Assembly: GCA_026936105.1 (NCBI GenBank)
Contig: JAIXKI010000004.1
Coordinates: forward strand, 62,001 to 126,000
From: Chitinophagales bacterium
GTDB lineage: Bacteria; Bacteroidota; Bacteroidia; Chitinophagales; Chitinophagaceae
DNA: 64,000 bases
Reading direction: 5' to 3'
Of the stretch, positions 24,657-33,528 are shown one piece after another; position 1 is the first letter of the stretch, and every line of letters starts with the position of its first letter. The notes under the pieces were generated by a model. That model made no database searches and was not told where the DNA came from. It saw only the letters and a list, made by a program, of their open reading frames with translations. Made by a program: the position numbers and the translations under genes.

Positions 24657-25709
24657 TCACTCTTCGGTTAGAAGCACGGCTTTGATACAGTTATCCAGTT
24701 TTTTGTCAAAGACCTCATAGGCTCTTGCTCCGTCTTTTAAATGAAATTGGTGAGTGATGATATTTTCTATCGGATAACGCTGGGGAACTCCTTCTCTTAA
24801 GAGCTTTTCTGCATAGTAATGCGCAGGACAACGGCCATTCTTGTAAGTGATGTTTTTATCATATCCTTCTGCGGGCGAAAATGCAAAATGAGGAGCCGTG
24901 TGTACACCTACCGATGAGATAATGCCTCCCGGCCGCAGAAGGTCATAAGCAAGCCTTAATGTTTTATCTGAGCCCACTGCTTCCATCACTTTGTCGGCAC
25001 CACGGCCATCAGTTTCGTTGAGGATCTTTTCTTTTACATCCATCATTGATGCATTGAGCGGAATGGCGCCGAATTGTTCTGCTAAGGCAAGCCGTTCGGG
25101 AACCACATCCACGGCAAATAATTTTTCAGCATCCAGGTGTTTTGCCGCAGTCACAGCCATCAGGCCCACAGGACCGCAACCAACAACCACGCTGACTGCT
25201 TCGGGTGTGATATGAGCATTGTCTGCACAGAAATAACCGGTAGAGAAAACGTCTCCCAGTAAAAGAGCTTTTCTTTTATTCAGGTCGTTGCTGAGCGGAA
25301 GAAGAGTGCTGTCTGCCATTGGCACCCTGATGTACATTGCCTGGGCGCCTTGCAGTCCATGGCCATGCTGCACCCAGCCAAACAGATTTCCTTTGATACA
25401 TCTGCAAGTGAGTCCGGTCCGGCAATAAAAACATTCACCGCAGGAGGTAGTGAATGGGCTTAACACACTTGATCCTTTTTTGAATTTTTTTACTTCGCTT
25501 CCTGCTTCCTCTACAATGCCGGTGAATTCATGCCCCATCACTGTTCCGGGATCCAGTCCGGTTTCCCTGCCATGATAAACATGAAGGTCGGATCCGCAGA
25601 CTCCTGCCAGCGTTATCCTTACGATGACATCTGTGGGTAGTACTATCTCCGGGTCTTTGACAGTGCTGAATTCAATGATCTCTTTTCCGGCGAATGTGAG
25701 TGCTTGCAT
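24657..25709 (-). CDS. Zinc-dependent medium-chain alcohol/polyol dehydrogenase
   Basis: A 350-residue MDR enzyme. The catalytic zinc site is in 'GVCGSDLHVYHG' and 'GHEFTGIVEEAG'. The structural zinc loop is 'CGECFYCRTGLTCRC', with four cysteines. The Rossmann motif is 'VVVGCGPVGLMAV', followed by an acidic 'FAVDVV', which suggests NAD rather than NADP. Substrate classes in this branch include threonine, sorbitol, butanediol and formaldehyde, and the sequence alone does not decide. The gene stands alone between the tRNAs and a divergently placed methyltransferase. Confidence 0.85.
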   Translation of the reverse strand: MQALTFAGKEIIEFSTVKDPEIVLPTDVIVRITLAGVCGSDLHVYHGRETGLDPGTVMGHEFTGIVEEAGSEVKKFKKGSSVLSPFTTSCGECFYCRTGLTCRCIKGNLFGWVQHGHGLQGAQAMYIRVPMADSTLLPLSNDLNKRKALLLGDVFSTGYFCADNAHITPEAVSVVVGCGPVGLMAVTAAKHLDAEKLFAVDVVPERLALAEQFGAIPLNASMMDVKEKILNETDGRGADKVMEAVGSDKTLRLAYDLLRPGGIISSVGVHTAPHFAFSPAEGYDKNITYKNGRCPAHYYAEKLLREGVPQRYPIENIITHQFHLKDGARAYEVFDKKLDNCIKAVLLTEE

Positions 25710-26019
25710 GCTGCGAATGTAAATGATTTATGATTCAGGGAACTTGCAGTTAAAGAAAACAAACAAGTATAGTCTCATGGCAGATTTGTTTTGCAAAAAA
25801 ATTTTTACACCCGCCTGACAATTATTAAATATCAGTGGGAAAATTATTTTCGATCATCTTATGTTGAAAGCATTTGTTTACTATAAAAGGAAAAAGATGG
25901 ATCAAATCGGAAAATTAGGATGTTTTCATTGACAGATTTTCAATCACGGTTCAAACAAATCCTAATTTTGAATTGTTATGCTTCAAATTTCAATAAGATC
26001 TGCATATCAGTAAATTTCT
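25710..26019 (+). promoter_or_regulatory. Divergent intergenic region with a -7 box for the methyltransferase gene
   Basis: 310 bp without a gene. TAATTTTG at 25963-25970 matches the TAnnTTTG box on the plus strand, 50 bases before the methyltransferase ATG, with a TTTT stretch about 23 bases upstream. The remainder is AT-rich with no visible repeat or RNA fold. Confidence 0.35.
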
Positions 26020-26799
26020 ATGAGTAACAAGACGATCAATACCGAGCAGGGCCACTGGTTACTGGCAAAGATGGGGAAAAGAGTTCTTCGTCCCGGAGGG
26101 AAAGAGCTCACTTTGAAACTGGTGAACGGTCTGAACATAAGCAATGAAGACAATCTTGTGGAATTTGCACCGGGAATGGGCTACACAGCATCCCTGCTGC
26201 TGGAAAAGAAACCCAAAGGCTATATCGGTGTTGAACTGAATGAAGAAGCGGCAGATCGCTTGCAAAAGAAGATCCATTCCAACGGCTACAAAATAGTAAA
26301 CACAAGCGCTGCGGAAACTGGACTGGAATCTTCATCGGTGAACAAAGTGATCGGAGAAGCCATGCTGACCATGCAGCCCGATCACAGGAAATCGGAAATT
26401 ATAAAAGAGGCATATCGAATTTTGAAACCGGGCGGTTTCTATGGTATTCATGAGCTGGGACTGGCGCCTGATAATATTGATCCGGAAGTGAAAAAAGAAG
26501 TGCAGCAGGGATTATCCAGATCCATAAAAGTGAATGCAAGGCCGCTGACCAGATCTGAATGGTGTGCCCTTCTGGAGAAGGAAGGATTCAAAATAAAAAG
26601 TGTGGAAGAAAACCCGATGGACCTTTTAAAATGGAAAAGGATGATTGCTGATGAAGGTTTTTTCAGAACGCTGAAGATCGGTTTCAACATACTGACTCAT
26701 CCGGAGGCAAAGCGGAAGATCCTGGATATGAGGAACACTTTCAACAAATATGAAAAGCAACTGACATCATTTGCCATCATTGCAGAAAAACAATCTTAA
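26020..26799 (+). CDS. Class I SAM-dependent methyltransferase
   Basis: A 259-residue protein. The SAM-binding motif I is 'VEFAPGMGYTASLLL', motif II is 'YIGVELNEE' with the acidic residue, and the post-motif is 'EAYRILKPGGFYGIHELGL'. The C-terminal lid ('DLLKWKRMIADEGFFRTLKI') suggests a small-molecule or lipid acceptor. It is the first of a string of plus-strand genes for redox and stress proteins; OsmC follows after 24 bp, so co-transcription is likely. The acceptor is unknown. Confidence 0.85.
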   Translation: MSNKTINTEQGHWLLAKMGKRVLRPGGKELTLKLVNGLNISNEDNLVEFAPGMGYTASLLLEKKPKGYIGVELNEEAADRLQKKIHSNGYKIVNTSAAETGLESSSVNKVIGEAMLTMQPDHRKSEIIKEAYRILKPGGFYGIHELGLAPDNIDPEVKKEVQQGLSRSIKVNARPLTRSEWCALLEKEGFKIKSVEENPMDLLKWKRMIADEGFFRTLKIGFNILTHPEAKRKILDMRNTFNKYEKQLTSFAIIAEKQS

Positions 26800-26823
26800 T
26801 ATTTAAACTAAAAAATTTCAATT

Positions 26824-27246
26824 ATGAAAAAGCACATTGCCCATGCAGTATGGAACGGTTCGGTAAAAGAAGGAAAAGGATCTTTGACAACAAACAGTAA
26901 GGTTTTAAACAACCAGCATTATTCTTTCAAGACCCGTTTTGAAGATGGGGCAGGAACCAACCCCGATGAATTGCTGGCAGCATCTCATGCCGGCTGTTTT
27001 GCAATGGCGCTGAGTCTTATTTTGGGCCAGGCAGGCTACACTCCGGATACCATTGATGTAAAAGCGGAAGTGACTATGGATCCTTCCAAACTGGAACTGA
27101 TCGGTTCCCATCTGACACTGAAAGCAAAAGTGCCTAATATCTCCAATGAGAAATTCATGGAATGCGCCAATGCTGCTAAAGACGGTTGCCCGGTCAGCAA
27201 GGCATTGAGATTTCCGATCACCCTGGATGCCATTTTGGAGAAATAA
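26824..27246 (+). CDS. osmC: OsmC-family peroxiredoxin
   Basis: A 140-residue protein of typical OsmC length. The two redox cysteines are C58 in 'ASHAGCFAMALSL' and C122 in 'DGCPVSKAL', with an extra C114. OsmC reduces organic hydroperoxides with dithiol electron donors. 'NPDELLAASHAGCF' is characteristic of OsmC rather than Ohr. The gene lies between the methyltransferase and an AhpD-like protein, which could supply the thiol reduction. Confidence 0.9.
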   Translation: MKKHIAHAVWNGSVKEGKGSLTTNSKVLNNQHYSFKTRFEDGAGTNPDELLAASHAGCFAMALSLILGQAGYTPDTIDVKAEVTMDPSKLELIGSHLTLKAKVPNISNEKFMECANAAKDGCPVSKALRFPITLDAILEK

Positions 27247-27321
27247 AACCGGGAACTGTTATAGCGGGCTTATGAAGAAAGTGTAAGGATCGGATTTTTT
27301 TAGAATCTTAAAAAACTTTTT

Positions 27322-27663
27322 ATGACAACGAATAAAGAAATGTTTCCGGCTGCAACGGTGGAAACAGCTAAAAGAAAAGCAGACCTGGCTCCCAAACAGA
27401 TAGAAGCATGGAGAAATTTCAGCAGGACGGTATTCAAAGAAGGTGTGCTGGATGAAAAGACAAAGCAGCTTATTGCAGTGGCAGTGGCTCATGTTACACA
27501 ATGCCCTTATTGCATCCGGTCACATGTGCCACAGGCTTTGAAGAAAGGCGCAACCAAAGAAGAGATCATGGAAGCAATATGGGTGGCATCAGAAATGAGG
27601 GCCGGAGCAGCTTATGCTCATGCAAACATCGCACTCGATGCCATGGATGAAGCTGCCAAATAA
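27322..27663 (+). CDS. Carboxymuconolactone decarboxylase/AhpD-like protein
   Basis: A 113-residue all-helical CMD-family protein. The AhpD core motif is 'CPYCIRSHVPQAL', with C61, C64 and H68, so the thiol-disulfide site is complete. Small proteins of this type act as alkylhydroperoxidases or as decarboxylases; the redox CxxC and the adjacent osmC gene favour the peroxide role. It is 75 bp downstream of osmC. A second, different member of the family lies at 28592. Confidence 0.87.
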   Translation: MTTNKEMFPAATVETAKRKADLAPKQIEAWRNFSRTVFKEGVLDEKTKQLIAVAVAHVTQCPYCIRSHVPQALKKGATKEEIMEAIWVASEMRAGAAYAHANIALDAMDEAAK

Positions 27664-27739
27664 ACCGTCATTTTATTGTTTGTTTCATTTTATGTTTCTT
27701 TGACGACTTTACTATAGGCCGGAAGAATTTTATGTCAGC

Positions 27740-28249
27740 ATGAATAAACCGCTTTACGATTTTTTTACGAATGATCACCGGAGAATTGAAGACCTGTTGG
27801 ACAAGGCAACAGAGAACATCAATGATATTCAGATGGATCATTACCATCACTTCCGCACGGGATTGTTGAAACATATCAAGATGGAAGAGAAGATCCTTTT
27901 CCCTGCTGCCCAGAGAGCAAACGGAGGAGTGCCTCTGCCGCTGGCTGCAAAACTGCGTCTTGATCATGGGGCACTCACTGCTTTGATGGTAGTGCCGCCA
28001 ACGCCTGATGTGATCAAAGTGATAAGGCATGTGCTGGAAAGGCATGATATACTGGAAGAAGAGCCCGGCGGTATGTATGATGCCTGTGAAAAACTCGCCG
28101 AAAGTGAAACACAGGAATTACTGGAACAATTACAGCAGGTCACGGAAGTGCCGGTACATCCGCACAATGAAGCAGGCTACGCCCTGAAAGCGGCGAAGAA
28201 TGCTTTGCAGCGGGCAGGATATGATTATGATGCAATAGTGAAAGGATAA
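27740..28249 (+). CDS. Hemerythrin HHE domain protein
   Basis: A 169-residue helical protein. Candidate di-iron ligands appear in family order: H13 ('NDHRRIEDL'), H36/H37 ('HYHHFRTGLLKH'), H45 and E49 ('HIKMEEKI'), H76 ('RLDHGAL'), H102 and a nearby glutamate ('RHDILEEE'). A complete HHE set is therefore present. Stand-alone hemerythrins bind oxygen, NO or iron and are linked to nitrosative or oxidative stress repair. The location between two AhpD-like genes supports a stress role. Confidence 0.85.
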   Translation: MNKPLYDFFTNDHRRIEDLLDKATENINDIQMDHYHHFRTGLLKHIKMEEKILFPAAQRANGGVPLPLAAKLRLDHGALTALMVVPPTPDVIKVIRHVLERHDILEEEPGGMYDACEKLAESETQELLEQLQQVTEVPVHPHNEAGYALKAAKNALQRAGYDYDAIVKG

Positions 28250-28295
28250 AAACCTATTAAGATCGGCGGAATAATAAATTCTAAAAAAGAAGCCC

Positions 28296-28538
28296 ATGGA
28301 GAAAAAAGTAAAACTGATCTGGGATTTTATCGGGCCCGATGCGCAGAAGATAGCAGAACATTATGAACATCACCTGCAGGAATTTATTCTGAAGCATAAC
28401 TTAAAAAATATGATCACCGGCCTGGAAAATGATTCCGATGTCCACTCGTCTTCTTACATGGTGGTGGAGGAAAGTGAAGTGGAACAGGTGCGGAATGTAT
28501 TAAGGCCAAAAAGGCTTGAGTGGTACGAACCTAAATAA
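28296..28538 (+). CDS. Small conserved-looking protein, function unknown
   Basis: An 80-residue protein without signal or membrane segment. The sequence 'KLIWDFIGPDAQKIAEHYEH' then 'HSSSYMVVEESEVEQVRNVL' and 'PKRLEWYEP' suggests a ferredoxin-like alpha/beta fold. I have a weak memory of similar small Bacteroidota proteins but no assigned function. Its position 46 bp after the hemerythrin and before another AhpD-like gene suggests shared expression. Confidence 0.7.
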   Translation: MEKKVKLIWDFIGPDAQKIAEHYEHHLQEFILKHNLKNMITGLENDSDVHSSSYMVVEESEVEQVRNVLRPKRLEWYEPK

Positions 28539-28591
28539 GAATTGTTTCCCTGATAGTACATTCAGTTTCTCATTAAAAAAATATTTTCAGT

Positions 28592-29029
28592 ATGGAAGAA
28601 AGGCTTAATCTATCCAAAGTGGCTCCGGAAGCTTTTGAAGCAATGATCGGAATTGAAAAATACCTGGCTCAAAGCGGGCTGGATAAAAAATTATTTGAAC
28701 TGATCAAAACAAGGGCATCGCAGCTCAATGGATGTGCTTATTGTATCAACATGCACACCCGTGATGCTTTAAAGCTCGGGGAAACTGCACAACGGTTGTT
28801 CCTGCTGGATGCATGGAGAGAAACAGATCTTTATACGGAAAAAGAAAGAGCTGTTCTGGCTTTGACTGAATCCATGACACTGATCACCAATGATCATGTG
28901 CCGGATCACATCTATAACGAAGCTGCTGCACACCTTACCGACCAAGAGATGGCAGCAGTGATTATGGCAGTGGTGGCAATAAACGGATGGAACAGGATCG
29001 AGGTCACTACAAGGGCGCTATTGGATTAA
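28592..29029 (+). CDS. Carboxymuconolactone decarboxylase/AhpD-like protein
   Basis: A 145-residue CMD-family protein. It has 'LNGCAYCINMHTRDALK', with C48, C51 and H55 as the redox centre, and the 'TEKERAVLALTESMTLI' helix typical of the longer alkylhydroperoxidase branch. It probably works with a thiol peroxidase. It differs clearly from the 113-residue member at 27322, so this is not a recent tandem duplication. Confidence 0.87.
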   Translation: MEERLNLSKVAPEAFEAMIGIEKYLAQSGLDKKLFELIKTRASQLNGCAYCINMHTRDALKLGETAQRLFLLDAWRETDLYTEKERAVLALTESMTLITNDHVPDHIYNEAAAHLTDQEMAAVIMAVVAINGWNRIEVTTRALLD

Positions 29030-29081
29030 CAGATCAGGAAATGAACATTATTCAATCAGTTGTTGTTAAATTTTCCGAATT

Positions 29082-29804
29082 ATGATCCTGGATAAGAAAA
29101 TAGCTATTCTTACAGGCGCCACCGGCGGCTTTGGAAGAGCCATCACTTCAGCTCTGATCCGCAATGGAGTGATGGTTTATGGTGCAGGAAGGAATGCTGA
29201 CACTCTGAAAAAGATTCAAGAGGAGGAAGGAGAAAACTTTCATCCGACGCAACTGGATATAACCGATGAAGCCAAAGTGGATCAATGGATCAAGGATAAC
29301 TTTTCAGCTACGCATTGTCCCGATATTCTTATCAATAATGCCGGAGTGGGTTCGTTTCACAAAATTGATGAAACCACAACGGATACCTGGCTGGAAATGG
29401 TAAACACCAATCTCAACGGCATGTTTTATATCACTTCAAGAGTGGCTGCCCTGATGAAACAAAAGGAAACTTCTTCCCATATCATCAATATCGGCTCCAT
29501 CCTGGGAAAGATCGGAAGAGTGAAGAGCGCTGCTTACTGTACCACAAAATTCGGAGTGCATGGTTTTAGTGCAGCATTATTGCTCGAACTAAGACAATAC
29601 AATATAAAAGTCACCTGTTTTAGTTCAGGTTCCATTGAAACCGGATTTTTCAAAACATCAGGAATAGAACCTCATGAAAACATGCTGCATCCATCCGACC
29701 TTGCCAACAGCATCATTCATATTCTGCAAACGCCGGATAACATGCTGATAGATGAAATAGTGGTAAGGCCTTTGAATCCCAAAGCGCCGGAACATCATGC
29801 CTGA
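29082..29804 (+). CDS. Short-chain dehydrogenase/reductase
   Basis: A 240-residue classical SDR. The nucleotide-binding motif is 'LTGATGGFGRA', the structural motif is 'LINNAGVG', the catalytic serine is in 'INIGSILG', and the Y-x3-K pair is in 'AAYCTTKFGVHGF'. The residues after beta-2 ('GAGRNADTL') include an arginine that favours NADP(H). The substrate is unknown. It closes the row of stress-type genes, 52 bp after the AhpD-like gene. Confidence 0.87.
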   Translation: MILDKKIAILTGATGGFGRAITSALIRNGVMVYGAGRNADTLKKIQEEEGENFHPTQLDITDEAKVDQWIKDNFSATHCPDILINNAGVGSFHKIDETTTDTWLEMVNTNLNGMFYITSRVAALMKQKETSSHIINIGSILGKIGRVKSAAYCTTKFGVHGFSAALLLELRQYNIKVTCFSSGSIETGFFKTSGIEPHENMLHPSDLANSIIHILQTPDNMLIDEIVVRPLNPKAPEHHA

Positions 29805-30007
29805 TCCATCTTCTTCAGTGTTGCTTAAATAAAATATTGTCCTTTTGATCTTTCACTTTTAATATCTCTATTTTTACTGATCATCTTCGGATGTGAAAGG
29901 CTTTTCGGGATGCATAGCTTTGCTGAATCCGTTTTCGTTTAAGTTGATGTACCTTTCATTTTATTTTTATGAAACAATCTTAATTCATTCAAGAAAAAGT
30001 TTTCCTG

Positions 30008-30889
30008 ATGAAATTCTTAAAAGACCTATTCTCCGATCACAAAGACAAATTGAAAAGGAACCCGCTCAAGGAAAAAATCTTTGAAATAATCTTTGAGTCG
30101 GATACTTATTACGGAAAGATCTTCAACATCGCCTTGTTGTCTTTGATACTGATCAGCGTCGGGTTGGTGATGATGGAATCGGTAGCATCCATTAATATGA
30201 GATATCATAAGCTGCTGGTCGTTTTTGAATGGATCATTACTGTTCTGTTCACTATTGAATATGCTTTGAGAATATACAGCACCCGTAAACCAATACGGTA
30301 TATCTTCAGTTTTTACGGGATCGTTGACCTGTTAAGCATTCTACCGACTTACCTGGGTATCATTTATCCTTCTACCAAATACCTGGCAAGCCTCAGAATA
30401 CTCCGGTTGCTCCGTATTTTCAGGATCTTCAAACTGACGCAGTTCCTGCGTGGCGGCAATACCATTCTGATTGCGCTGCAAAGAAGCCGTGCCAAGATCG
30501 TGGTCTTCCTCTCTTTTATAATCCTGATCGTTGTTGTAATCGGTTCATTGATGTACATCATAGAAGGAAAGCATCCTGAATCAGGATTCACCAGCATACC
30601 GACAAGCATTTACTGGGCAGTGGTGACACTGACAACCGTTGGCTATGGCGATCTTGCTCCTGTGACCGCTTTAGGTAAATTTCTTTCTTCAGTGGTGATG
30701 ATCATCGGTTATGGAGTGATAGCCGTGCCCACCGGGTTTATTACTGCAGAGGTCATCAGGAAAAAGAGCATACCCGAGCCGCGGGAAAATACACAAGTGT
30801 GCCAGAATTGCCACGACAGTAATCATTTGGATGGCGCCAAATATTGCAAGACCTGCGGATTCCCTTTGCATAGGGACATGGAAAGTTAG
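30008..30889 (+). CDS. Voltage-gated potassium channel with C-terminal zinc ribbon
   Basis: A 293-residue protein with six transmembrane segments in Kv order. S4 is 'SLRILRLLRIFRIFKLTQF', with regularly spaced arginines as voltage sensor. The pore has the complete potassium filter TVGYGD at residues 210-215, followed by S6 with 'IIGYGVIAVPTGFI'. After S6 there is no nucleotide-binding domain; instead a short tail carries a CxxC...CxxC ribbon (C265, C268, C280, C283). A cytoplasmic zinc ribbon could aid assembly or sense redox/metal state; this is inference. The gene stands alone. Confidence 0.9.
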   Translation: MKFLKDLFSDHKDKLKRNPLKEKIFEIIFESDTYYGKIFNIALLSLILISVGLVMMESVASINMRYHKLLVVFEWIITVLFTIEYALRIYSTRKPIRYIFSFYGIVDLLSILPTYLGIIYPSTKYLASLRILRLLRIFRIFKLTQFLRGGNTILIALQRSRAKIVVFLSFIILIVVVIGSLMYIIEGKHPESGFTSIPTSIYWAVVTLTTVGYGDLAPVTALGKFLSSVVMIIGYGVIAVPTGFITAEVIRKKSIPEPRENTQVCQNCHDSNHLDGAKYCKTCGFPLHRDMES

Positions 30890-30954
30890 AAAACAAGAGA
30901 TCGGAAATTAAACGAAGAGCGCTGAATCTTTAACAGTTTCCTTCTTATATAATC

Positions 30955-31164
30955 TCAGATCTTAGTCAATGCAGATCCTTTATGTGCGGCAATATGATCC
31001 GACTTATCGCTTTTAATCTCATATTGCGGATCTTCTTCTGAAGCATGATGGGTGTATCCTTTGTAGTTAAAATCTTTAGTATGCACCCTGATGATAATGC
31101 CGGATACTCTTCCTGCTTCGGAGTTCCAGCTTACATGATCGCCGACTTTAAATTTTGTTTTCAT
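30955..31164 (-). CDS. DUF2945 (hypervirulence-associated TUDOR-like) protein
   Basis: A 69-residue protein. The start at 31164 was chosen because it yields the family opening 'FKVGDHVSWNSEAGRVSGII'; an in-frame ATG at 31266 would add a stretch that only overlaps the DUF488 gene. 'DPQYEIKSDKSDHIAAHKGSAL' completes the family. DUF2945 is a small SH3/Tudor-like domain found alone in bacteria; its function is unknown. It overlaps the upstream DUF488 gene by 17 bp, so translational coupling is likely. Confidence 0.85.
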   Translation of the reverse strand: MKTKFKVGDHVSWNSEAGRVSGIIIRVHTKDFNYKGYTHHASEEDPQYEIKSDKSDHIAAHKGSALTKI

Positions 31165-31720
31165 AATCTGTATTTTCAGTGAAAAGATCTTCATCAGAAT
31201 AAAAAACATGATCGCCGGCAACTCTTGCCGGTGAAGTGTAAGGGTGTTCATCCGCTTTGTTTGCATTCATGATATGCAATACTTTCCATCCTTTTGCTTT
31301 CAGGTAATCGGAAACCATGGACCGGTGGCAGCGCCACCACACTGCTTCGGAACACATGTAAGAGGTAGTTTGTTGTTTGGCGATCTCCTGCAGTCTTTCA
31401 ATACCCTTTGCAAAACTCTCCGTTTCCATATAGTCGGCGTATCCCCGGAAAGAATCTTTTCTCCAGCGTGTATTCTTTGAATCTTTTTTCACTTTCCTTC
31501 TGCCGCCCAGGTCTTTGATGTGAGTGTATTCAATTCCGCTTTCTTTAAGGCTTGCTTCCAGGTTCTCTTTATTGAATTGAGGAAATTTTCTTGAGCCCGG
31601 AAAACTTCTTATGTCCACCAGGTGTTCAATACCGAATGAGTGCAGCATGCTGATGAATTCCTCAATGCTGTGGGTGGAATGGCCGATGGTATAAACCGTA
31701 TGTCTTTCGGGTAATGACAT
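31148..31720 (-). CDS. DUF488 family protein
   Basis: A 190-residue protein with the DUF488 hallmarks 'YTIGHSTHSIEEFISML', 'LVDIRSFPGSRKFPQFN' and 'CSEAVWWRCHRSMVSDYL'. The conserved cysteine-glutamate and CHR residues probably form an active site or metal site. The function is not established; the family is sometimes linked to DNA modification or repair contexts. It shares a transcript with DUF2945, and a uracil-DNA-glycosylase-like gene lies 28 bp upstream on the same strand. Confidence 0.88.
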   Translation of the reverse strand: MSLPERHTVYTIGHSTHSIEEFISMLHSFGIEHLVDIRSFPGSRKFPQFNKENLEASLKESGIEYTHIKDLGGRRKVKKDSKNTRWRKDSFRGYADYMETESFAKGIERLQEIAKQQTTSYMCSEAVWWRCHRSMVSDYLKAKGWKVLHIMNANKADEHPYTSPARVAGDHVFYSDEDLFTENTDYENKI

Positions 31721-31748
31721 TTTAAGATAAATGATTTAACAAGACCCG

Positions 31749-32444
31749 CTACCGGCTCAGCGCCTTAATGTATTTGTCAATGTACCACTGTTTGTCTTTT
31801 GATTTATACTGCTGAATGAATCTCGGATGTTCCAGTATGGTCAGTTTTTTGAACAGCTTTTTCTCCTTGTTCAGTATTTCAATAAAGTCTGCATTTTTTT
31901 TGCCCAGTATAAATACTTCCGATGTATCCAGCCCCAGCCTGATATGTTTTTGCAGCGATTCGATCATATAGTCTTTTACACTTTCAAAAAGTTTTTTATC
32001 ATCGTAATAATTTGCATTCAGCCAGATGCCGCCTTTTGCCTTGCGGACAATGGCAAGCGGAAAAGGGGAGTTGATATAAAATTTACTGTAAAATTTTTTC
32101 GGCCCTCCGAAACATTCGATCATTTCATATAAAAAGACAGAAGACACCTCATGAGTGTGTGCTGAATGCATTTTAATGCCGCAAACAGCTTCCAGCCTTT
32201 TTGTGTCAGTGAACGGAACTCCGGTCACGCCTGCGCCATGACGGCTGGGATTGATGCCGATGATAAATTTCCTTTTTTTTGTATCGTTGTAAAACTTATT
32301 GTAAAACTGAGTCATCACTTCCATCGTTTCGGGGTTGTCGAAAAAAGGATTCAGCACTTTGAAGTTGGGAGGCAGTTTTCCGTTGTATTTGAGATCCCTG
32401 TTGAAGTCAATGACTTTTTTCCCGAAAGATTTTGCTTTGCTCAT
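31749..32444 (-). CDS. SMUG2-like uracil-DNA glycosylase family protein
   Basis: A 231-residue protein of the uracil-DNA glycosylase superfamily. The first active-site motif is 'GINPSRHGAGVTGVPFTD' (residues 63-80), which has the SMUG-type asparagine in GINP. The second motif region is 'ILEHPRFIQQY', with the leucine-side histidine in place of the SMUG HPSPR. This corresponds to the SMUG2/DUF4918 branch common in Bacteroidota. The likely role is excision of uracil or related lesions from DNA. The three minus-strand genes 30955-32444 are closely spaced and may be one operon. Confidence 0.8.
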   Translation of the reverse strand: MSKAKSFGKKVIDFNRDLKYNGKLPPNFKVLNPFFDNPETMEVMTQFYNKFYNDTKKRKFIIGINPSRHGAGVTGVPFTDTKRLEAVCGIKMHSAHTHEVSSVFLYEMIECFGGPKKFYSKFYINSPFPLAIVRKAKGGIWLNANYYDDKKLFESVKDYMIESLQKHIRLGLDTSEVFILGKKNADFIEILNKEKKLFKKLTILEHPRFIQQYKSKDKQWYIDKYIKALSR

Positions 32445-32538
32445 CTTGTGATAAAGGATTCTGATGCAAAGTTAGCAGATAAGATTACAAGCCGGTACTA
32501 TTTGCCCTTACCGGGGAGAGGGTAAGCCCATCATTTTT

Positions 32539-33528
32539 CTAAAAAGGTAAATCAACCTGTTCGGGCCTGATGAATTCATTCGTATTCTCATTGATCAGGT
32601 AACTGATCGGTGAGTTGGGGAAACTGTAGATTTTTTCCAGGGGTATGCCCCAGGGCTGCCAGAGATTGGCCAGTACCTGTGCAAAAGTTTTGTCCTGCCA
32701 TTCACCGAAACGTGGAAGATTTTTATCCGGATCTTCAGGTAAACTGAAAACAAGCGTATCGCCTTCTTCGTTTAAAACATAATCGGAAACATCACGTCTC
32801 AGATAGTTGGCATACATAAATCTTCCGTACAGCTCTTCAAACTGTGCCGGATGCAGCGTGGCTTCCCCGATCTTGTCAAGCAAGGAACGGTTGAACTTTT
32901 TCACTTCGCCGTTATCCTGAAGGCAGGCAACGATGCCAAACCCGTTCATGCCAAGACAAAAATTCAGGTGATGTGTTTCATCTTTATAATTGAGTACATC
33001 TTTTGAAATATTCACCCGGTAGCATTTCATGGACCAGGGAATAAAATCACGAAACTCCACTGGCCTGATCAGCGATTGTAACATGAAAAGAAGGTTTCTA
33101 AGCTTTCTTTTCATATAACAGGAAACGGGTAGATCTTCACCTTTGGTATGATGCAATCCGATGGCATAAAGAAAATCCTGGTAGAGTACTCCGTAAAAAA
33201 CTCTTGCCATCCATTGAAATATAGTAAGCTCCGGCAATTTGATGACCGCATCATAACCATGCTCAAAAGCATTTCTTGTGATCTCATCGATTTTCTCAAT
33301 GGCTTTAATCACGTCTTCCGATGCAGGGAGCAACATGTCCCGGTATTTCATCCTGTTGCCGTTCAGCATGGTGATGCCGGCAATATCAAGGTTATACCGG
33401 TCTATCAGCCATTCAGGCATAGCATGCACTTTGTTTTCCTTTCTGTCAGCAATCTTTTCACCGGTAAGGAAACAGGTATCTCCGTAAAACGACATTGACC
33501 TGAATGGATCGTAGGGTGGATGATTCAT
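32539..33528 (-). CDS. Uncharacterised protein with an HNH-like N-terminus
   Basis: A 329-residue soluble protein. The N-terminus 'CFLTGEKIADRKENKVHAMP' (from C19 to about P38, with H35) resembles the start of an HNH-type zinc fold, where a cysteine pair is followed by H..P.WL; here the second cysteine is a glycine and the later HNH residues are not evident. The rest is helical and shows no motif I know. It could be a degenerate nuclease or a protein that only keeps the fold. It ends about 95 bp from the SMUG2-like gene on the same strand. Confidence 0.7.
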   Translation of the reverse strand: MNHPPYDPFRSMSFYGDTCFLTGEKIADRKENKVHAMPEWLIDRYNLDIAGITMLNGNRMKYRDMLLPASEDVIKAIEKIDEITRNAFEHGYDAVIKLPELTIFQWMARVFYGVLYQDFLYAIGLHHTKGEDLPVSCYMKRKLRNLLFMLQSLIRPVEFRDFIPWSMKCYRVNISKDVLNYKDETHHLNFCLGMNGFGIVACLQDNGEVKKFNRSLLDKIGEATLHPAQFEELYGRFMYANYLRRDVSDYVLNEEGDTLVFSLPEDPDKNLPRFGEWQDKTFAQVLANLWQPWGIPLEKIYSFPNSPISYLINENTNEFIRPEQVDLPF

